64,000 nucleotides of DNA from Clostridioides sp. ES-S-0054-01 (lineage in GTDB: Bacteria > Bacillota > Clostridia > Peptostreptococcales > Peptostreptococcaceae). Position 1 is the first letter of the stretch. Each line of letters begins with the position of its first letter. The translations under genes were made by a program, and so were the position numbers. Shown in pieces: positions 10,492 to 18,716 of the stretch. The notes beneath the pieces were generated by a model. That model saw only the letters and a list, made by a program, of their open reading frames with translations. It was not told the DNA's origin and did no database searches. The stretch lies in NCBI GenBank assembly GCA_021561035.1, contig CP067346.1, positions 279,001 through 343,000 of the forward strand. The letters run 5' to 3'.

Positions 10492-10569
10492 ATGAAAATA
10501 TTAATAACAGGGTCTAATGGTCAATTGGGAAAAGAACGTTTATATGTTGGTGGAATATATTACCTATAG
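10492..10569 (+). pseudogene. N-terminal fragment resembling dTDP-4-dehydrorhamnose reductase (RmlD)
   Basis: A good ribosome site (GGAGGG) precedes an ATG encoding MKILITGSNGQLGKE. This is the typical start of RmlD-type reductases, including the GxxGxxG-like NAD(P)-binding turn. After this the frame encodes ten unrelated-looking residues and stops at TAG 10567-10569, only 25 codons in total. The rest of the gene (about 260 residues) is missing. I read it as the stump of a deleted nucleotide-sugar gene. A short functional peptide cannot be excluded but seems unlikely. Confidence 0.6.
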
Positions 10570-10597
10570 AAAATAAAATAAGATATTATGTAAAATA

Positions 10598-10625
10598 TAA
10601 ATATTTCTTTTGTTTATCCGATAAT
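10598..10625 (+). promoter_or_regulatory. Sigma-D (sigma-28 type) promoter of the late flagellar block
   Basis: TAAATATT (10598-10605), a 12-base spacer, and CCGATAAT (10618-10625) match the flagellar sigma-28 consensus (TAAA... / CCGATAA). The same layout recurs before flgM and fliC. Transcription would start near 10632, giving a leader of about 250 bases before the transglycosylase gene. Confidence 0.72.
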
Positions 10626-10881
10626 GATAGTATGATTAAATTAAATTTAAGGACTTAATAAATTTTATATAAAACTAGGAGGAGGAGGATTTTGTGTAGT
10701 ATAGTCTTTACATATGTTTTGTTTAAGCTAATAGGTTTAGGTTAAGAAAATGAATACTATGTAACTAGGCTAATAATAAATTATGATTATTTGTAAAATA
10801 AATATTATAGGAACTCAAGGAATTTGAATTTTATGAGTTTAGCTTTTAAGTCTATAAAATTTAGAAAGGGGGAGTTTTATA

Positions 10882-11550
10882 TTGAACGAAATAAGTTCAC
10901 TAATTAATATACTGGCATTGACACAACTATCTGGTAGTAATACCACAAATCAGTGTAACTGTGGATATAATAATTCATCTGGATTTGATATGATTATGAT
11001 GACTTTGTTAAAAGCATTATCACAGAATAATCAACAAACTTCTAATGGGTATAATTTATCATCTAATTCTGAAAAATTATTTAATGAACTTGATAGTGTG
11101 GCAAATAATGCAGTTGGTAAATTTATTGAAGTTGATACAAAAGATAAAAGTGTAAAGTCAAGAATTGAAAATGCTGTAGAGCAAGCATCAAAGAAATATA
11201 ATGTGGATGCAAATCTTATAAAAGCAATAATTAAAGTTGAGTCGGATTTTAATCCAAACACTGTATCTTCTGCTGGTGCTAAGGGTCTTATGCAACTTAT
11301 GCCAGAAAATTGCAGAGATTTGGGAGTAACAGACCCTTTTAACATAGAACAAAACATAGATGCTGGAACTAGACATATTAAGGAATATATAGATATGTTT
11401 GGAGGTAGCATAGAAATGGGATTGATGGCATATAATGGTGGACCTGGTAGAATGAGAAGCAGAGGAGTAGAATCAATTTCTGACTTGTATAAAATGCCGA
11501 AAGAGACACAAAATTATATTCCTAAAGTCATGAAATATTATAGAGGGTAG
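10882..11550 (+). CDS. Lytic transglycosylase (SLT family), flagellar block
   Basis: This is a probable peptidoglycan-cutting enzyme that opens the wall for the growing flagellum. The 222-residue protein has a C-terminal SLT domain (about 100-222) with IKVESDFNP carrying the catalytic Glu120. It also has GAKGLMQLMP and the late MAYNGGPGRM. The N-terminal 100 residues are Asn/Ser-rich linker with no clear signal peptide, so it may leave by the flagellar export route; this is inference. The start is TTG, chosen because AAAGGGGGAG lies 9 bases upstream. It is the first gene after the sigma-D promoter and corresponds in position to CD0226 of strain 630. Confidence 0.85.
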   Translation: MNEISSLINILALTQLSGSNTTNQCNCGYNNSSGFDMIMMTLLKALSQNNQQTSNGYNLSSNSEKLFNELDSVANNAVGKFIEVDTKDKSVKSRIENAVEQASKKYNVDANLIKAIIKVESDFNPNTVSSAGAKGLMQLMPENCRDLGVTDPFNIEQNIDAGTRHIKEYIDMFGGSIEMGLMAYNGGPGRMRSRGVESISDLYKMPKETQNYIPKVMKYYRG

Positions 11551-11558
11551 GATTTATT

Positions 11559-11987
11559 ATGGGTATAAACATAGACAAGCTAAATATAAGTCCAAGTAGA
11601 AGTATCGAAGTTAAAAAAACAAAGGAAAATAATAAATTCTCTGATAGCTTGAACTTTGTAAAACAATCTTCTTCACTAGAAGATATAAAAAGGAATTTAG
11701 AAAGTGTAAAAAAAGCTGGGGAAAGGCTTGTACTTACACAAAATTATGGTGATATTAGTAGGTATAAAAATGCAGTAAAAGAATACCTAAAATCTGTTGT
11801 GGATAATATGTATTCACTTGATAAAAATGGTAGTTTTTGGGAACATCAATATTATAAGAATGTAAAGGTTATTGATAATAAACTTGAGGATATGACTAGT
11901 AAGTTACTTAGTGAAGAAAAAGAAAATATAGATATTGTTTCTACTGTTGATATGATACAAGGCTTATTGATAGATATGTATAGGTGA
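11559..11987 (+). CDS. YaaR-family (DUF327) flagellar-locus protein
   Basis: A 142-residue, mostly helical cytosolic protein. The segment GERLVLTQNYGDISRYKNAVKEY and the end DMIQGLLIDMYR fit the YaaR/DUF327 family, often found next to flagellar genes in Firmicutes. The function is not established. It lies 8 bases after the transglycosylase gene and touches the next gene, so the three are probably co-transcribed from the sigma-D promoter. Confidence 0.7.
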   Translation: MGINIDKLNISPSRSIEVKKTKENNKFSDSLNFVKQSSSLEDIKRNLESVKKAGERLVLTQNYGDISRYKNAVKEYLKSVVDNMYSLDKNGSFWEHQYYKNVKVIDNKLEDMTSKLLSEEKENIDIVSTVDMIQGLLIDMYR

Positions 11988-12010
11988 AATTACACGAGGA
12001 GAAAAGTTTT

Positions 12011-12325
12011 ATGAATAGCAAAAAAGAAGATATATATGAATTGAATTTTGGTCAATTAATAGAAGAAAAGACTGGGGTTATAGAGGAAAATCAAAATGTT
12101 TTTAATGCAAAAGTAAATGTGGCCGTTTCTATAGGAAACACAACAGAAACAATAAAAAATATATTAGATTTAAAAGAAGGTTCTATAATAAAATTAAATA
12201 AGAATGTAGATGAAAAATTAGATATATATGCAAATGATAGATTATTTGCTTATGGAGAAAGTATTATTACAAATGAAAAGTTATCTGTAAGATTATCTAA
12301 AATAGAAGATTCAGACATAAATTAA
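12011..12325 (+). CDS. fliN: FliN-like C-ring (SpoA domain) protein, late-operon copy
   Basis: A 104-residue SpoA-domain protein of the FliN type, the building block of the flagellar C-ring and a partner of FliH. FNAKVNVAVSIGNTTETIKNILDLKEG and the later DRLFAYGE are typical. I place the start at ATG 12011 because GAGGAGA ends 8 bases upstream. An earlier GTG at 11984 overlaps YaaR but has no ribosome site. A second FliN lies in the early operon at 58466, so this copy may be an alternative or additional ring subunit made only after sigma-D is active. Confidence 0.78.
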   Translation: MNSKKEDIYELNFGQLIEEKTGVIEENQNVFNAKVNVAVSIGNTTETIKNILDLKEGSIIKLNKNVDEKLDIYANDRLFAYGESIITNEKLSVRLSKIEDSDIN

Positions 12326-12331
12326 TAATAA

Positions 12332-12379
12332 AAAAATCCCCTTAGGTTATTCTATATTAGTTTAACTAAGGGGATTTTT
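12332..12379 (+). terminator. Rho-independent terminator after the late FliN
   Basis: AAAATCCCCTTAG (about 12333-12345) pairs perfectly with CTAAGGGGATTTT (12366-12378) over a 20-base loop, with flanking A and T runs. It separates the three-gene unit from the flgM unit. Confidence 0.85.
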
Positions 12380-12409
12380 ATAAAAAATCTAAAATCTATT
12401 TGGATTGTA

Positions 12410-12437
12410 TAAATATTTTTCTTTTTTGAGCGATAAC
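12410..12437 (+). promoter_or_regulatory. Sigma-D promoter upstream of flgM
   Basis: TAAATATT (12410-12417), 12-base spacer, GCGATAAC (12430-12437). The -35 and the spacing are identical to the promoter at 10598, with a -10 differing from CCGATAAT at the two ends. It follows directly after a terminator and lies 34 bases before flgM. Confidence 0.65.
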
Positions 12438-12471
12438 TAAAATATAGGGATGTGATTTTGGAGGTGAAGCT

Positions 12472-12747
12472 ATGGATATTAAAAGTGTAAGTTCAAATAT
12501 TGTAATAAATAATTATTTAAAGAATAAATCAGATACAAAGAAGGTGCAACAAGTTCAAAAAACTGGTAAAACGGACAAGATAGAACTATCTAAATTTGCA
12601 AAGGAAATGGCAAGCGTATCAAATATGAATGATGAAGCGACTAGAAATAAAAAAATAGAAGAAATAAAAAGCGCATTGGAAAGTGGAACTTACAAAATAA
12701 AGCCAGAAGAAATTGCTAAAAAAATGATAGAGGAGATGCGAGGATAA
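12472..12747 (+). CDS. flgM: Anti-sigma-28 factor FlgM
   Basis: A 91-residue protein that binds and inhibits sigma-D until the hook-basal body is finished, then is exported. The length, polar disordered N-terminus, and C-terminal helices with KIEEIKSALESGTYKIKPEEIAKKM match the FlgM family. That family usually ends in a GxY-x-V/I segment followed by IA..ML. GGAGGTGAA precedes the ATG. It heads the flgM-flgN-flgK-flgL unit. Confidence 0.88.
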   Translation: MDIKSVSSNIVINNYLKNKSDTKKVQQVQKTGKTDKIELSKFAKEMASVSNMNDEATRNKKIEEIKSALESGTYKIKPEEIAKKMIEEMRG

Positions 12748-12751
12748 AGTC

Positions 12752-13168
12752 ATGATTACAGACTTAAAAGTCATAATATATGAAGAAAAAAAGATACTTA
12801 GTAATATGATGGAATTACTAAAAGAACAATTTGATTATATAATTGAAAAAGACTTGGAAAACTTAAATAGGTTGAACCCGAAATTAGAAGATATTAGTAG
12901 AGAACTTGCATCTATAGAAATAAAGAGAAGACAACTTTTTGGAGATGATGTTTCAATGAGTGAAGTTGTTGAAAATAGTAATGATGAATATTTAAAAGAA
13001 ATATATATAGACTTAAAGCACATTATTGCTTTAGCTAGGAATCAACAAGAATCAAATGACTCTTTAATAAAGAAAGAACTTATTTTTACGAAAAAAATGA
13101 TTAATTTCATAAAACCAGTTGATAAACAAACTACAACTTATAATTCTTATGGAAACATTAGAAAATAG
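12752..13168 (+). CDS. flgN: Flagellar export chaperone FlgN
   Basis: A 138-residue helical protein, in the cytosol, expected to escort the hook-junction proteins FlgK and FlgL to the export gate. The heptad-rich sequence and its position between flgM and flgK identify it; FlgN family members have low sequence identity. It ends 17 bases before flgK. The start is 4 bases after flgM, with AGAGGAG in the end of flgM as ribosome site. Confidence 0.82.
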   Translation: MITDLKVIIYEEKKILSNMMELLKEQFDYIIEKDLENLNRLNPKLEDISRELASIEIKRRQLFGDDVSMSEVVENSNDEYLKEIYIDLKHIIALARNQQESNDSLIKKELIFTKKMINFIKPVDKQTTTYNSYGNIRK

Positions 13169-13185
13169 ATATTGGGAGGAGAAAT

Positions 13186-14496
13186 ATGGCAGGATTATTT
13201 TCCATTTTAAATACAGCTAATTCAGGAATGAATTCACATCAAAAAGCAATACAGACAATTACTCATAATATAAGTAATCTAGATACAGATGGTTATTCTA
13301 GGCAAAGGACTGAATTTGCTACAAACAGTCCAATGTATATGCCTAGTTTGAGTAATTCAATTTCAAGAGGACAATTAGGTACTGGAGTACATGTAACAGA
13401 TGTAACAAGAGCTAGAAATAGTTTTTATGATTACCAATTTAGAGCAGAAGCTCATAAATATGGGAATACAGTTTCAAAATATGATTATTATAATACTATA
13501 GAAACTATACTAAATGAACCATCAGAATATGGAATATCTGCAGGTATAGATGATTTTTTTAAAGGATGGGAGTCATTATCAAAGGATGTAAATAGTGACA
13601 GTAAAAAAAGTCTAGTGGTAGAAAATGCATCGAATTTAGCAACTTTAATAAGCGAAAGTTATAAGAAGCTTGATAAGTTAAAAGGAGAGATAGATTCTAA
13701 TATAGACACTGAGATAAAACAAATAAATGACATGTTAAAGAGTCTTGAAGATTTAAACAAATCTATTGATATTATATCTGGTTCTGGCTCTATGCCAAAT
13801 GATTTGCTTGATGAAAGAGATAGAATTTTAGATGATTTGAGTTTTAAGCTAGACCTTGAAAATAGTGACGTTAAAAATATGCTTGCAGATGGTAAATTAG
13901 AACTTAATGAATTGAAAAATGCAGATGGAACCTGGAAAACAGGTGTATCAGGAACTTTACAAGGTTTATTTGAAATGCATGGTAAAATTGATACATATAA
14001 AAGTGACTTAAAAGATGTATCTGATGGATTAGCTAAACAGATAAATGATGTTTATAATACATCTGCTGGAATAACTGTAAAAGATTTTTTTATAACTTCA
14101 AATGTAGATGGTGAAGATATCATAAAAGTAAATCCAGCGATAAAAAGTAACCCAAATGAATTGAAGCTTACTACTGAAGAAGCTTCAAAGATTGCTAAGT
14201 TAAAGGATGAAAAAATAGATATTGGGGCAGTTGGTGGAAAAGTAAGCACAATAAGTGACCACTATAAAGCTTTTGCAGAATCAGTAGGTTTAGATTCTCA
14301 AAAAGTTAATCAAGATGAATTGAATCAACGTAAAATTATGAATAATATTGATAACTCACGAATGAGTGTTTCAGGTGTATCTTTAGATGAAGAAATGACA
14401 GAACTCATAAAAGTACAACGCTCTTATCAAGCTAGTGCAAAAGTTATGTCAACAGCAGTACAGTTATTGGATGTTGTAATAAATGGGATAATCTAA
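13186..14496 (+). CDS. flgK: Hook-associated protein 1 FlgK
   Basis: FlgK joins hook and filament outside the cell. The N-terminal rod/hook motif FSILNTANSGMNSHQKAIQ with HNISNLDTDGYSRQR, and the C-terminal EEMTELIKVQRSYQASAKV, are the two halves that pair in the assembled protein. At 436 residues it is short for FlgK because the central exposed region is reduced. GGGAGGAG sits before the ATG. It lies between flgN and flgL. Confidence 0.95.
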   Translation: MAGLFSILNTANSGMNSHQKAIQTITHNISNLDTDGYSRQRTEFATNSPMYMPSLSNSISRGQLGTGVHVTDVTRARNSFYDYQFRAEAHKYGNTVSKYDYYNTIETILNEPSEYGISAGIDDFFKGWESLSKDVNSDSKKSLVVENASNLATLISESYKKLDKLKGEIDSNIDTEIKQINDMLKSLEDLNKSIDIISGSGSMPNDLLDERDRILDDLSFKLDLENSDVKNMLADGKLELNELKNADGTWKTGVSGTLQGLFEMHGKIDTYKSDLKDVSDGLAKQINDVYNTSAGITVKDFFITSNVDGEDIIKVNPAIKSNPNELKLTTEEASKIAKLKDEKIDIGAVGGKVSTISDHYKAFAESVGLDSQKVNQDELNQRKIMNNIDNSRMSVSGVSLDEEMTELIKVQRSYQASAKVMSTAVQLLDVVINGII

Positions 14497-14514
14497 TAAA
14501 AGGGGGAATTCATA

Positions 14515-15447
14515 ATGAGAGTTAGTACAGGTATGATGTCTAGTAATTATCTAAATTCATTACAAGATAATTTACAAAGATTAGACAAGGTTAATAAACA
14601 AGTTATCACAACGAAAGAGATAAATAAGCTATCTGATAATCCATATAAGGCAATAAAGATATTGAATTCAAAAAGTGAAATAAAAACTATGGAAACTTAT
14701 ATCGAAAATTGTAAAGATACAGCAGATTGGTTAGAAGCGACTGATACTTCATTAGACCAGCTTGGTAATTTATTAGCAGATATAAAGAAGGGGCTGGTAT
14801 CAAGTGGTAATGGTTCATATTCAGATGACGAAATAAAAACTATTAGCAATTCAATCAATGGAAAAATGAAAGAAATAGCAAATGCTTTAAATGCAACACA
14901 TGAAGGTAAGTACATATTTTCAGGTTCAGATACAGGTACACCACCTGTTGAGTGTATAGAGAATGCTGATGGCTCAGTAAGTTTGAAGTTTAATTCTAGC
15001 CTAAATCTTAATAAACTAAATGATTCTTTGAGTATGGATGTAGCTCAAGGAATAAGAGTAGATTATAATGTTAAGCTGAGTAGTCTTGGATTTGACCCAA
15101 CAAAAACTGACCCGTTTGAAAAACTAAATAATATATCAAAAAAACTAGCAAATCCAGATGATGCAGCTATAAAAGAGTTGACAACAACTTGCTTAGGTGA
15201 CATGGAGAATCTAATAGATAATACAGTAAATGTTAGGTCTATATATGGTACAAAAGCTAATACAGTAGATGCTATGAAGGAAAAAAATGATGAAAGTTTG
15301 ATACAGTTAAAAGATGTTCTGTCACAAAATGAAGAGATAGATTATGGAGAAAAACTTGTTCAATTAAAGGCTGCGGAATTAACTTATCAAGCCTCACTAC
15401 AAACAGGAGGAAAGTTATTTAATGTATCTATATTAGATTACATATAG
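14515..15447 (+). CDS. flgL: Hook-associated protein 3 FlgL
   Basis: The second hook-filament junction protein. The flagellin-like N-terminus RVSTGMMSSNYLNSLQDNLQ and a C-terminal region with AAELTYQASLQTGGKLF match FlgL (310 residues, normal length). GGGGGAA upstream serves as ribosome site. It is part of the flgM operon and the FlgN client set. Confidence 0.93.
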   Translation: MRVSTGMMSSNYLNSLQDNLQRLDKVNKQVITTKEINKLSDNPYKAIKILNSKSEIKTMETYIENCKDTADWLEATDTSLDQLGNLLADIKKGLVSSGNGSYSDDEIKTISNSINGKMKEIANALNATHEGKYIFSGSDTGTPPVECIENADGSVSLKFNSSLNLNKLNDSLSMDVAQGIRVDYNVKLSSLGFDPTKTDPFEKLNNISKKLANPDDAAIKELTTTCLGDMENLIDNTVNVRSIYGTKANTVDAMKEKNDESLIQLKDVLSQNEEIDYGEKLVQLKAAELTYQASLQTGGKLFNVSILDYI

Positions 15448-15462
15448 TAAAATAACGCAGAT

Positions 15463-15855
15463 ATGATGAAGGTTACATTAAAAAAAGGAATACTAGGGTT
15501 TGAAAACTTAAGAGAATACGAGCTTTTAGATATAGAAGATAACGACATTTTAAAAGAATTTAATTCTACTGAAGAAGATGGTATAGGATTTATTGTTGTA
15601 TCACCATTTGAAATTATTAAGGAGTATGAAATAGTCTTAAATCAAGAAACAATAGAAAAACTTGAAGTAAAATCTCCAAATGATATTATGTTACTTAATA
15701 TAATCACTATTGGGAAAACACTTGAAGAATCAACTGTGAACATGAAAGCTCCTATAGTAATAAATGTAAGAAATAATTGTGGAATGCAAATAATTTTACA
15801 GGATGAGGAATATTCAATATGGCATCCATTATTGAGAGGTGATAGTGGATGCTAG
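15463..15855 (+). CDS. fliW: Flagellar assembly factor FliW
   Basis: FliW is a small cytosolic protein (130 residues) that binds flagellin and, when free, blocks CsrA by an allosteric contact, so that flagellin level feeds back on its own translation. The segments KGILGFENLREYELL and DIMLLNIITIG are FliW family marks. It overlaps csrA by 7 bases, the classic fliW-csrA pair. The ATG at 15463 and that at 15466 are both possible; no strong ribosome site is seen. Confidence 0.93.
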   Translation: MMKVTLKKGILGFENLREYELLDIEDNDILKEFNSTEEDGIGFIVVSPFEIIKEYEIVLNQETIEKLEVKSPNDIMLLNIITIGKTLEESTVNMKAPIVINVRNNCGMQIILQDEEYSIWHPLLRGDSGC

Positions 15856-16061
15856 TAATTTCAAGAAAAAAAGATGAAGCAGTACTTATAGGAGAAAATA
15901 TAGAAGTAAAAGTTGTAGGAGTAGATGGAAATAACATAAAGTTAGCCATATCTGCTCCTAATAATATAAGCATATTAAGAAAAGAAATATATGAAAAAGT
16001 AAAAAATGAAAATATAAAAGCTACAAATAAAAATATAAAAATTTTAAAATATTTAAAATAA
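15849..16061 (+). CDS. csrA: Translational regulator CsrA
   Basis: CsrA is an RNA-binding dimer (70 residues) that recognises GGA in hairpin loops and represses translation, here most likely that of fliC. MLVISRKKDEAVLIGENIEVKVV is nearly a consensus N-terminus, and the later APNNISILRKEIYEK carries the conserved RNA-contact arginine. A matching binding hairpin is visible in the fliC leader at 18781-18794. It overlaps fliW. Confidence 0.95.
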   Translation: MLVISRKKDEAVLIGENIEVKVVGVDGNNIKLAISAPNNISILRKEIYEKVKNENIKATNKNIKILKYLK

Positions 16062-16081
16062 ACACTTGGAGGAAGCAATAT

Positions 16082-16477
16082 ATGTATGGAGAGAATCCTT
16101 ATAATTCTTATAAGCAAAATGCTGTTTTTATGGCGTCAAAAGAACAGCTGTTGCTTATGCTTGTTGATGGGGCAGTAAAATACACAAAAATAGCCAGAGG
16201 AGCCATTATAGATAAAAATACACGAAGAGCACATAGAGAGCTTATAAGAGTTCAAGATATATTTACAGAACTAATGGTTACATTAGACCAAAATGCAGGA
16301 CAATGGGCGAAAGATATGTATAGAGTTTATGATTTTGTAAGATATGAACTTTCAAAAGCAAATATCAGAAAGGATATACAAATAATAGATAATGTATTAC
16401 CTGTAATAGAGCAGATTAAAGATACATGGCACGAAGCTGATAAAAAGAGTAAAGAAGAAAGAAGTAGGTATAAATAA
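16082..16477 (+). CDS. fliS1: Flagellin export chaperone FliS, first copy
   Basis: FliS binds the C-terminal helix of flagellin in the cytosol and keeps it unfolded for export. The 131-residue protein has the family start NPYNSYKQNAV followed by SKEQLLLMLVDGAVKY. TGGAGGAAGC precedes the ATG. It ends directly on the start of a second, clearly related fliS. Its 15-residue charged tail (KKSKEERSRYK) is absent from the second copy. Confidence 0.93.
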   Translation: MYGENPYNSYKQNAVFMASKEQLLLMLVDGAVKYTKIARGAIIDKNTRRAHRELIRVQDIFTELMVTLDQNAGQWAKDMYRVYDFVRYELSKANIRKDIQIIDNVLPVIEQIKDTWHEADKKSKEERSRYK

Positions 16478-16827
16478 TGGAGTTAAATTTAACTGAATTA
16501 AATGGGTTATCAAAAGAAGAATTACTATTGATGCTTGTCGATGGTACAGTCAAATATATTAATGTATCAAAAGTTGCACTTTTAAATAAGGACTATTTAA
16601 AAGCACATAATGAACTTGTTAGAGTTCAAAACATATTTGCAGAATTAATGGCTACATTAGACCAAAATGTAGGACAATGGGCAAAGGACATGTATAAAGT
16701 TTATGAGTTCATAAAACATGAATTAGTAAGGGCTGATGTAAATAAAGATATTAAAGTGATTGATGATATATTGCCAATAGTAGAACAAATAAGAGATACA
16801 TGGCATGAAGTATATAATAAACTATAA
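16477..16827 (+). CDS. fliS2: FliS paralogue, second copy
   Basis: A 116-residue FliS homologue, very similar to its upstream neighbour from SKEELLLMLVDGTVKY through DQNVGQWAKDMYKVYEF to the end, so a tandem duplication. It lacks the typical NPYxxY start of FliS (it begins MELNLTELNGL). Since that N-terminal segment caps the flagellin-binding groove in known FliS, this copy may have a different client or regulate the first one; this is inference. It starts at the last base of fliS1. Confidence 0.87.
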   Translation: MELNLTELNGLSKEELLLMLVDGTVKYINVSKVALLNKDYLKAHNELVRVQNIFAELMATLDQNVGQWAKDMYKVYEFIKHELVRADVNKDIKVIDDILPIVEQIRDTWHEVYNKL

Positions 16828-16854
16828 ATATAATCATGATGGGGGGATAAATAT

Positions 16855-18378
16855 ATGTCAAGTATAAGTCCAATAAGAGTTACAGGCCTTTCAGGAAATT
16901 TTGATATGGAAGGTATAATAGAAGCTAGTATGACACGAGATAAGGAAAAAGTTAATAAAGCGAAACAAGATCAACAAATAGTTAAATGGAAGCAAGAAAT
17001 ATATAGAGATATTATAAAAGAGTCAAAGAATCTTTATGATAAGTATTTAAATGTAGATTCTCCTAATAGTATAACAAGCAAAAAAGTATACTCTGCTACA
17101 AGCATAACTAGTTCTGATGAAAGTATTATAGTAGCAAAAGGTTCAGCTGGTGCAGAAAAAATAAATTATCAATTTGCAGTCTCTCAAATGGCTGAACCAG
17201 CAAAAGTGACTATTAAATTGAATTCAAGTGATCCTGTTGTTCAACAATTTCCTCCAAATGCTAGTGGAGCTAGTTCTCTAAATATAGGTGGTGTAAATAT
17301 ACCAATATCTGAACAGGATACTACAAGCACTATCGTAAGCAAAATAAATTCACTTTGTGCAGATAATGATATAAAAGCTTCTTATAGTGAAATGACAGGT
17401 GAATTGATTATTTCAAGAAAACAGACTGGTTCATCATCAAACATTGATCTGGAGGTAGTAGGAAATGATAAGTTAGCTGATCAAATTGCTAATGATAATG
17501 GTATTACCTTTGCGACTGATGCTAGTGGAAAGAAATCTGCAGTAGTGCAGGGAAAAAATTTAGAAGCTGATGTAACTGATGAATATGGAAGAGTAATACA
17601 CATAAGCCAAGAACATAATTCATTTAGTATAGACAACATTGATTATAATGTAAATTCAAAAGGAAGTGCTAAATTAGTTTCTGTTACTGACACTGAAGAA
17701 GCTACTAAAAATATGAAGGCATTTGTAGATGATTATAATGCATTAATGGATAAGGTATATGGACTAGTCACTACCAAAAAGCCAAAAGATTATCCACCTC
17801 TTACAGATGAGCAAAAAGAAGATATGACAACTGAAGAAATAGAAAAATGGGAAAAGAAGGCTAAAGAGGGTATACTTAGAAATGATGATGAATTAAGAGC
17901 TTTTGTTGAAGATATACAATCTATGTTCTTTGGAGATGCAGATACTATTCTTGCTTTAAGAAAAATGGGTATTAATGAATCTAAGAATTATAATAAAAAA
18001 GGGCAAATATCATTTGATAAAGATACTTTTTCAAATGCCCTTATAGATGATAGCGACAAGGTATATAAAGCTTTAGCTGGATATTCTTCAAATCATGATG
18101 ATAAGGGAATGTTTGAAAAATTAAAAGATATTGTATCTGAGTATTCTGTGTATTCAACCTCTAAACTTGCTAAAAAATCAGGCATAGAAAATACTGCTTC
18201 TGCTACTAAAAATGTATATTCAGAACAAATTGCAGAACAAGAAAAAAACATAAGTAGGCTAGTTGAAAAGATGAATGATAAGGAAAAAAGACTTTATGCT
18301 AAATATTCAGCTTTGGAGTCTTTATTGAATCAGTATTCTTCACAAATGAGCTACTTCTCACAAGCACAAGGTAATTAA
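16855..18378 (+). CDS. fliD: Filament cap protein FliD (HAP2)
   Basis: FliD caps the growing filament and folds flagellin monomers; in C. difficile it is also surface exposed and implicated in adhesion. The N-terminal RVTGLSGNFDMEGIIEASM and the C-terminal coiled coil EQIAEQEKNISRLVEKMNDKEKRLYAKYSALES ending with MSYFSQAQGN are standard. At 507 residues it has normal length. GGGGGGA precedes the ATG. Confidence 0.95.
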   Translation: MSSISPIRVTGLSGNFDMEGIIEASMTRDKEKVNKAKQDQQIVKWKQEIYRDIIKESKNLYDKYLNVDSPNSITSKKVYSATSITSSDESIIVAKGSAGAEKINYQFAVSQMAEPAKVTIKLNSSDPVVQQFPPNASGASSLNIGGVNIPISEQDTTSTIVSKINSLCADNDIKASYSEMTGELIISRKQTGSSSNIDLEVVGNDKLADQIANDNGITFATDASGKKSAVVQGKNLEADVTDEYGRVIHISQEHNSFSIDNIDYNVNSKGSAKLVSVTDTEEATKNMKAFVDDYNALMDKVYGLVTTKKPKDYPPLTDEQKEDMTTEEIEKWEKKAKEGILRNDDELRAFVEDIQSMFFGDADTILALRKMGINESKNYNKKGQISFDKDTFSNALIDDSDKVYKALAGYSSNHDDKGMFEKLKDIVSEYSVYSTSKLAKKSGIENTASATKNVYSEQIAEQEKNISRLVEKMNDKEKRLYAKYSALESLLNQYSSQMSYFSQAQGN

Positions 18379-18380
18379 TT

Positions 18381-18716
18381 ATGGACAAATTAGAAGAAAA
18401 AATAAATTTATATAAAGATATATCTTTAAAAATTATAAATTTGATTGAAAAAGAAGAATATAAAAATATAAGTAATCGTTTAAATGAAAGACAAAATATT
18501 ATAAATAGTATAAGTGAATTTGATAGAAATGAATTTATACATCTTTATAATAGTATGGAACTAATTGAAATTGATGATAAAATAAAGGATGCTTTACAGG
18601 AGCAATTATCAGAAGTAAAAAAAGAATTACATGAATACAAGCTTACTAAACAGGTAAATACAATGTATTATAGTTTAAATAGAGAAAAAGTAAATCTTTT
18701 TAGTAAAAAAGTATAA
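18381..18716 (+). CDS. FliT-like small helical flagellar protein
   Basis: An all-helical 111-residue cytosolic protein, starting 2 bases after fliD. Size, helical content, and position after fliD suggest a FliT-type chaperone for FliD, but sequence similarity to FliT is not obvious to me. It corresponds in position to CD0238 of strain 630. Its stop codon lies within the -35 element of the fliC promoter. Confidence 0.62.
   Translation: MDKLEEKINLYKDISLKIINLIEKEEYKNISNRLNERQNIINSISEFDRNEFIHLYNSMELIEIDDKIKDALQEQLSEVKKELHEYKLTKQVNTMYYSLNREKVNLFSKKV

Larger units (their letters stand above)
10392..10881 (+). other. Gene-poor gap between pur operon and late flagellar genes
   Basis: This 490-base AT-rich stretch holds no intact gene. 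It contains a TATAAT box near 10438, a broken rmlD-like start (10492-10569), a sigma-D promoter (10598-10625) and a leader of about 250 bases before the transglycosylase gene. That leader includes a very strong ribosome-site-like run (GGAGGAGGAGG, 10678-10688) in front of a possible 17-codon TTG-started reading frame ending at 10745. Both the fragment and the run are treated separately in the findings. Confidence 0.6.
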
